Of a DNA stretch of 64,000 nucleotides, positions 63,839 through 64,000 are shown piece after piece. Under the pieces are notes generated by a model. The model saw only the letters and a list, made by a program, of their open reading frames with translations, had not been told where the DNA came from and searched no databases. The stretch spans positions 372,001 to 436,000 of the forward strand of contig NZ_CP009312.1 of assembly GCF_001293125.1 (NCBI RefSeq), written 5' to 3'. Every line of letters begins with the position of its first letter. The stretch's first letter is position 1. The DNA comes from Lawsonella clevelandensis. GTDB taxonomy: Bacteria > Actinomycetota > Actinomycetes > Mycobacteriales > Mycobacteriaceae. Position numbers and translations under genes: made by a program.

Positions 63839-64000
63839 ATGAATCCACGCTTCACCGCGCATAGCTCCACTGAACGGAGCTTTACCGAACAGAGTTCCAC
63901 CGCGCAGCACGCGGCCACGTCCGCCTCCAGCGGCCGTACGCCAGCGATGTCCGCAGATCACCCATACCCGGTGCGCGAGGTGTCCTCGCTCGTCGCATCC
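63839..64000 (+). CDS. xseA: exodeoxyribonuclease VII large subunit, 5' part only
   Basis: The ATG at 63839 has GGAGG six bases upstream and the frame stays open to the window end (54 codons). After a Ser/Thr-rich lead of about 40 residues, HPYPVREVSSLVAS matches the start of the XseA OB-fold domain. The position next to divergent ispH supports it. The product joins XseB to degrade single-stranded DNA. Only the N-terminus is seen, so completeness cannot be judged. Confidence 0.85.
   Translation, partial: MNPRFTAHSSTERSFTEQSSTAQHAATSASSGRTPAMSADHPYPVREVSSLVAS

Overview
The window is a gene-dense stretch of core chromosome from a mycolic-acid-lineage actinobacterium (order Mycobacteriales/Corynebacteriales) of moderate GC. 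The lineage call rests on the gene set: a fused 2-oxoglutarate dehydrogenase/decarboxylase E1 with an E2-like domain (Kgd/OdhA), mycothiol deacetylase MshB, glucosyl-3-phosphoglycerate synthase GpgS, LpqW, SigE with its zinc anti-sigma factor, actinobacterial GlgA/GlgC, DUF3117, and the C. glutamicum-type methionine importer MetPS. From memory, the order kgd ... corA, Mrp, tatB, rseA, sigE, methyltransferase, glgC, glgA, gpgS, LOG, dapE, dapD, dapC, fdxC, mshB, lpqW, typA, fumC, ychF, ispH, xseA resembles the M. tuberculosis Rv1248c-Rv1108c region. The pyruvate formate-lyase pair pflB-pflA and a class I Fe-S fumarase point to an anaerobic or facultative member. A Lawsonella-like or anaerobic Corynebacterium-like host fits, but the species is inference. 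No rRNA, tRNA, insertion sequence, prophage or CRISPR array was seen.

Layout. 1-6.1 kb: 3' end of an HNH nuclease gene, DEAD-box helicase, MFS transporter, M20 peptidase, TetR regulator. 6.3-15.2 kb: kgd, metE with a long structured leader, and a malic enzyme-lipoprotein pair. 15.2-21.3 kb: rmlC-corA, a Tat lipoprotein ApbE, a CBS/MgtE-N protein with its DUF1003 partner, and Mrp. 21.3-24.1 kb: tatB, rseA, sigE and a methyltransferase. 24.2-30.3 kb: divergent glgC/glgA, rRNA methyltransferase, DUF3117, and the dapE-LOG-gpgS-DivIVA operon. 31.6-41 kb: dapD-permease, then the minus-strand operon typA-lpqW-mshB-fdx-dapC. 41-49.5 kb: putP, two unrelated fumarases, pflA and pflB. 50.3-54.8 kb: hsp20, sirtuin, an unknown gene, alcohol dehydrogenase and ychF. 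54.8-64 kb: two NSS transporters (the second with its 39-residue MetS subunit), an AI-2E family protein, rmuC, an envelope protein, ispH and the start of xseA.

Shared themes are central carbon metabolism under changing oxygen and iron (kgd, two fumarases, malic enzyme, pfl), envelope and lysine/DAP synthesis, glycogen and methylglucose polysaccharide synthesis, and amino-acid uptake. The clearest regulatory signals are two DtxR/IdeR-like iron boxes before the Fe-S fumarase, an HspR HAIR element before hsp20, a CRP/GlxR-like palindrome in the roughly 870-base space upstream of pflB, an attenuator-like hairpin in the typA leader, and a structured metE leader that may be a divergent cobalamin riboswitch. 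No wholly new multi-gene system could be demonstrated. The least explained items are the unknown gene after the sirtuin, the orphan OpuAC-like lipoprotein behind malic enzyme, and these regulatory regions.
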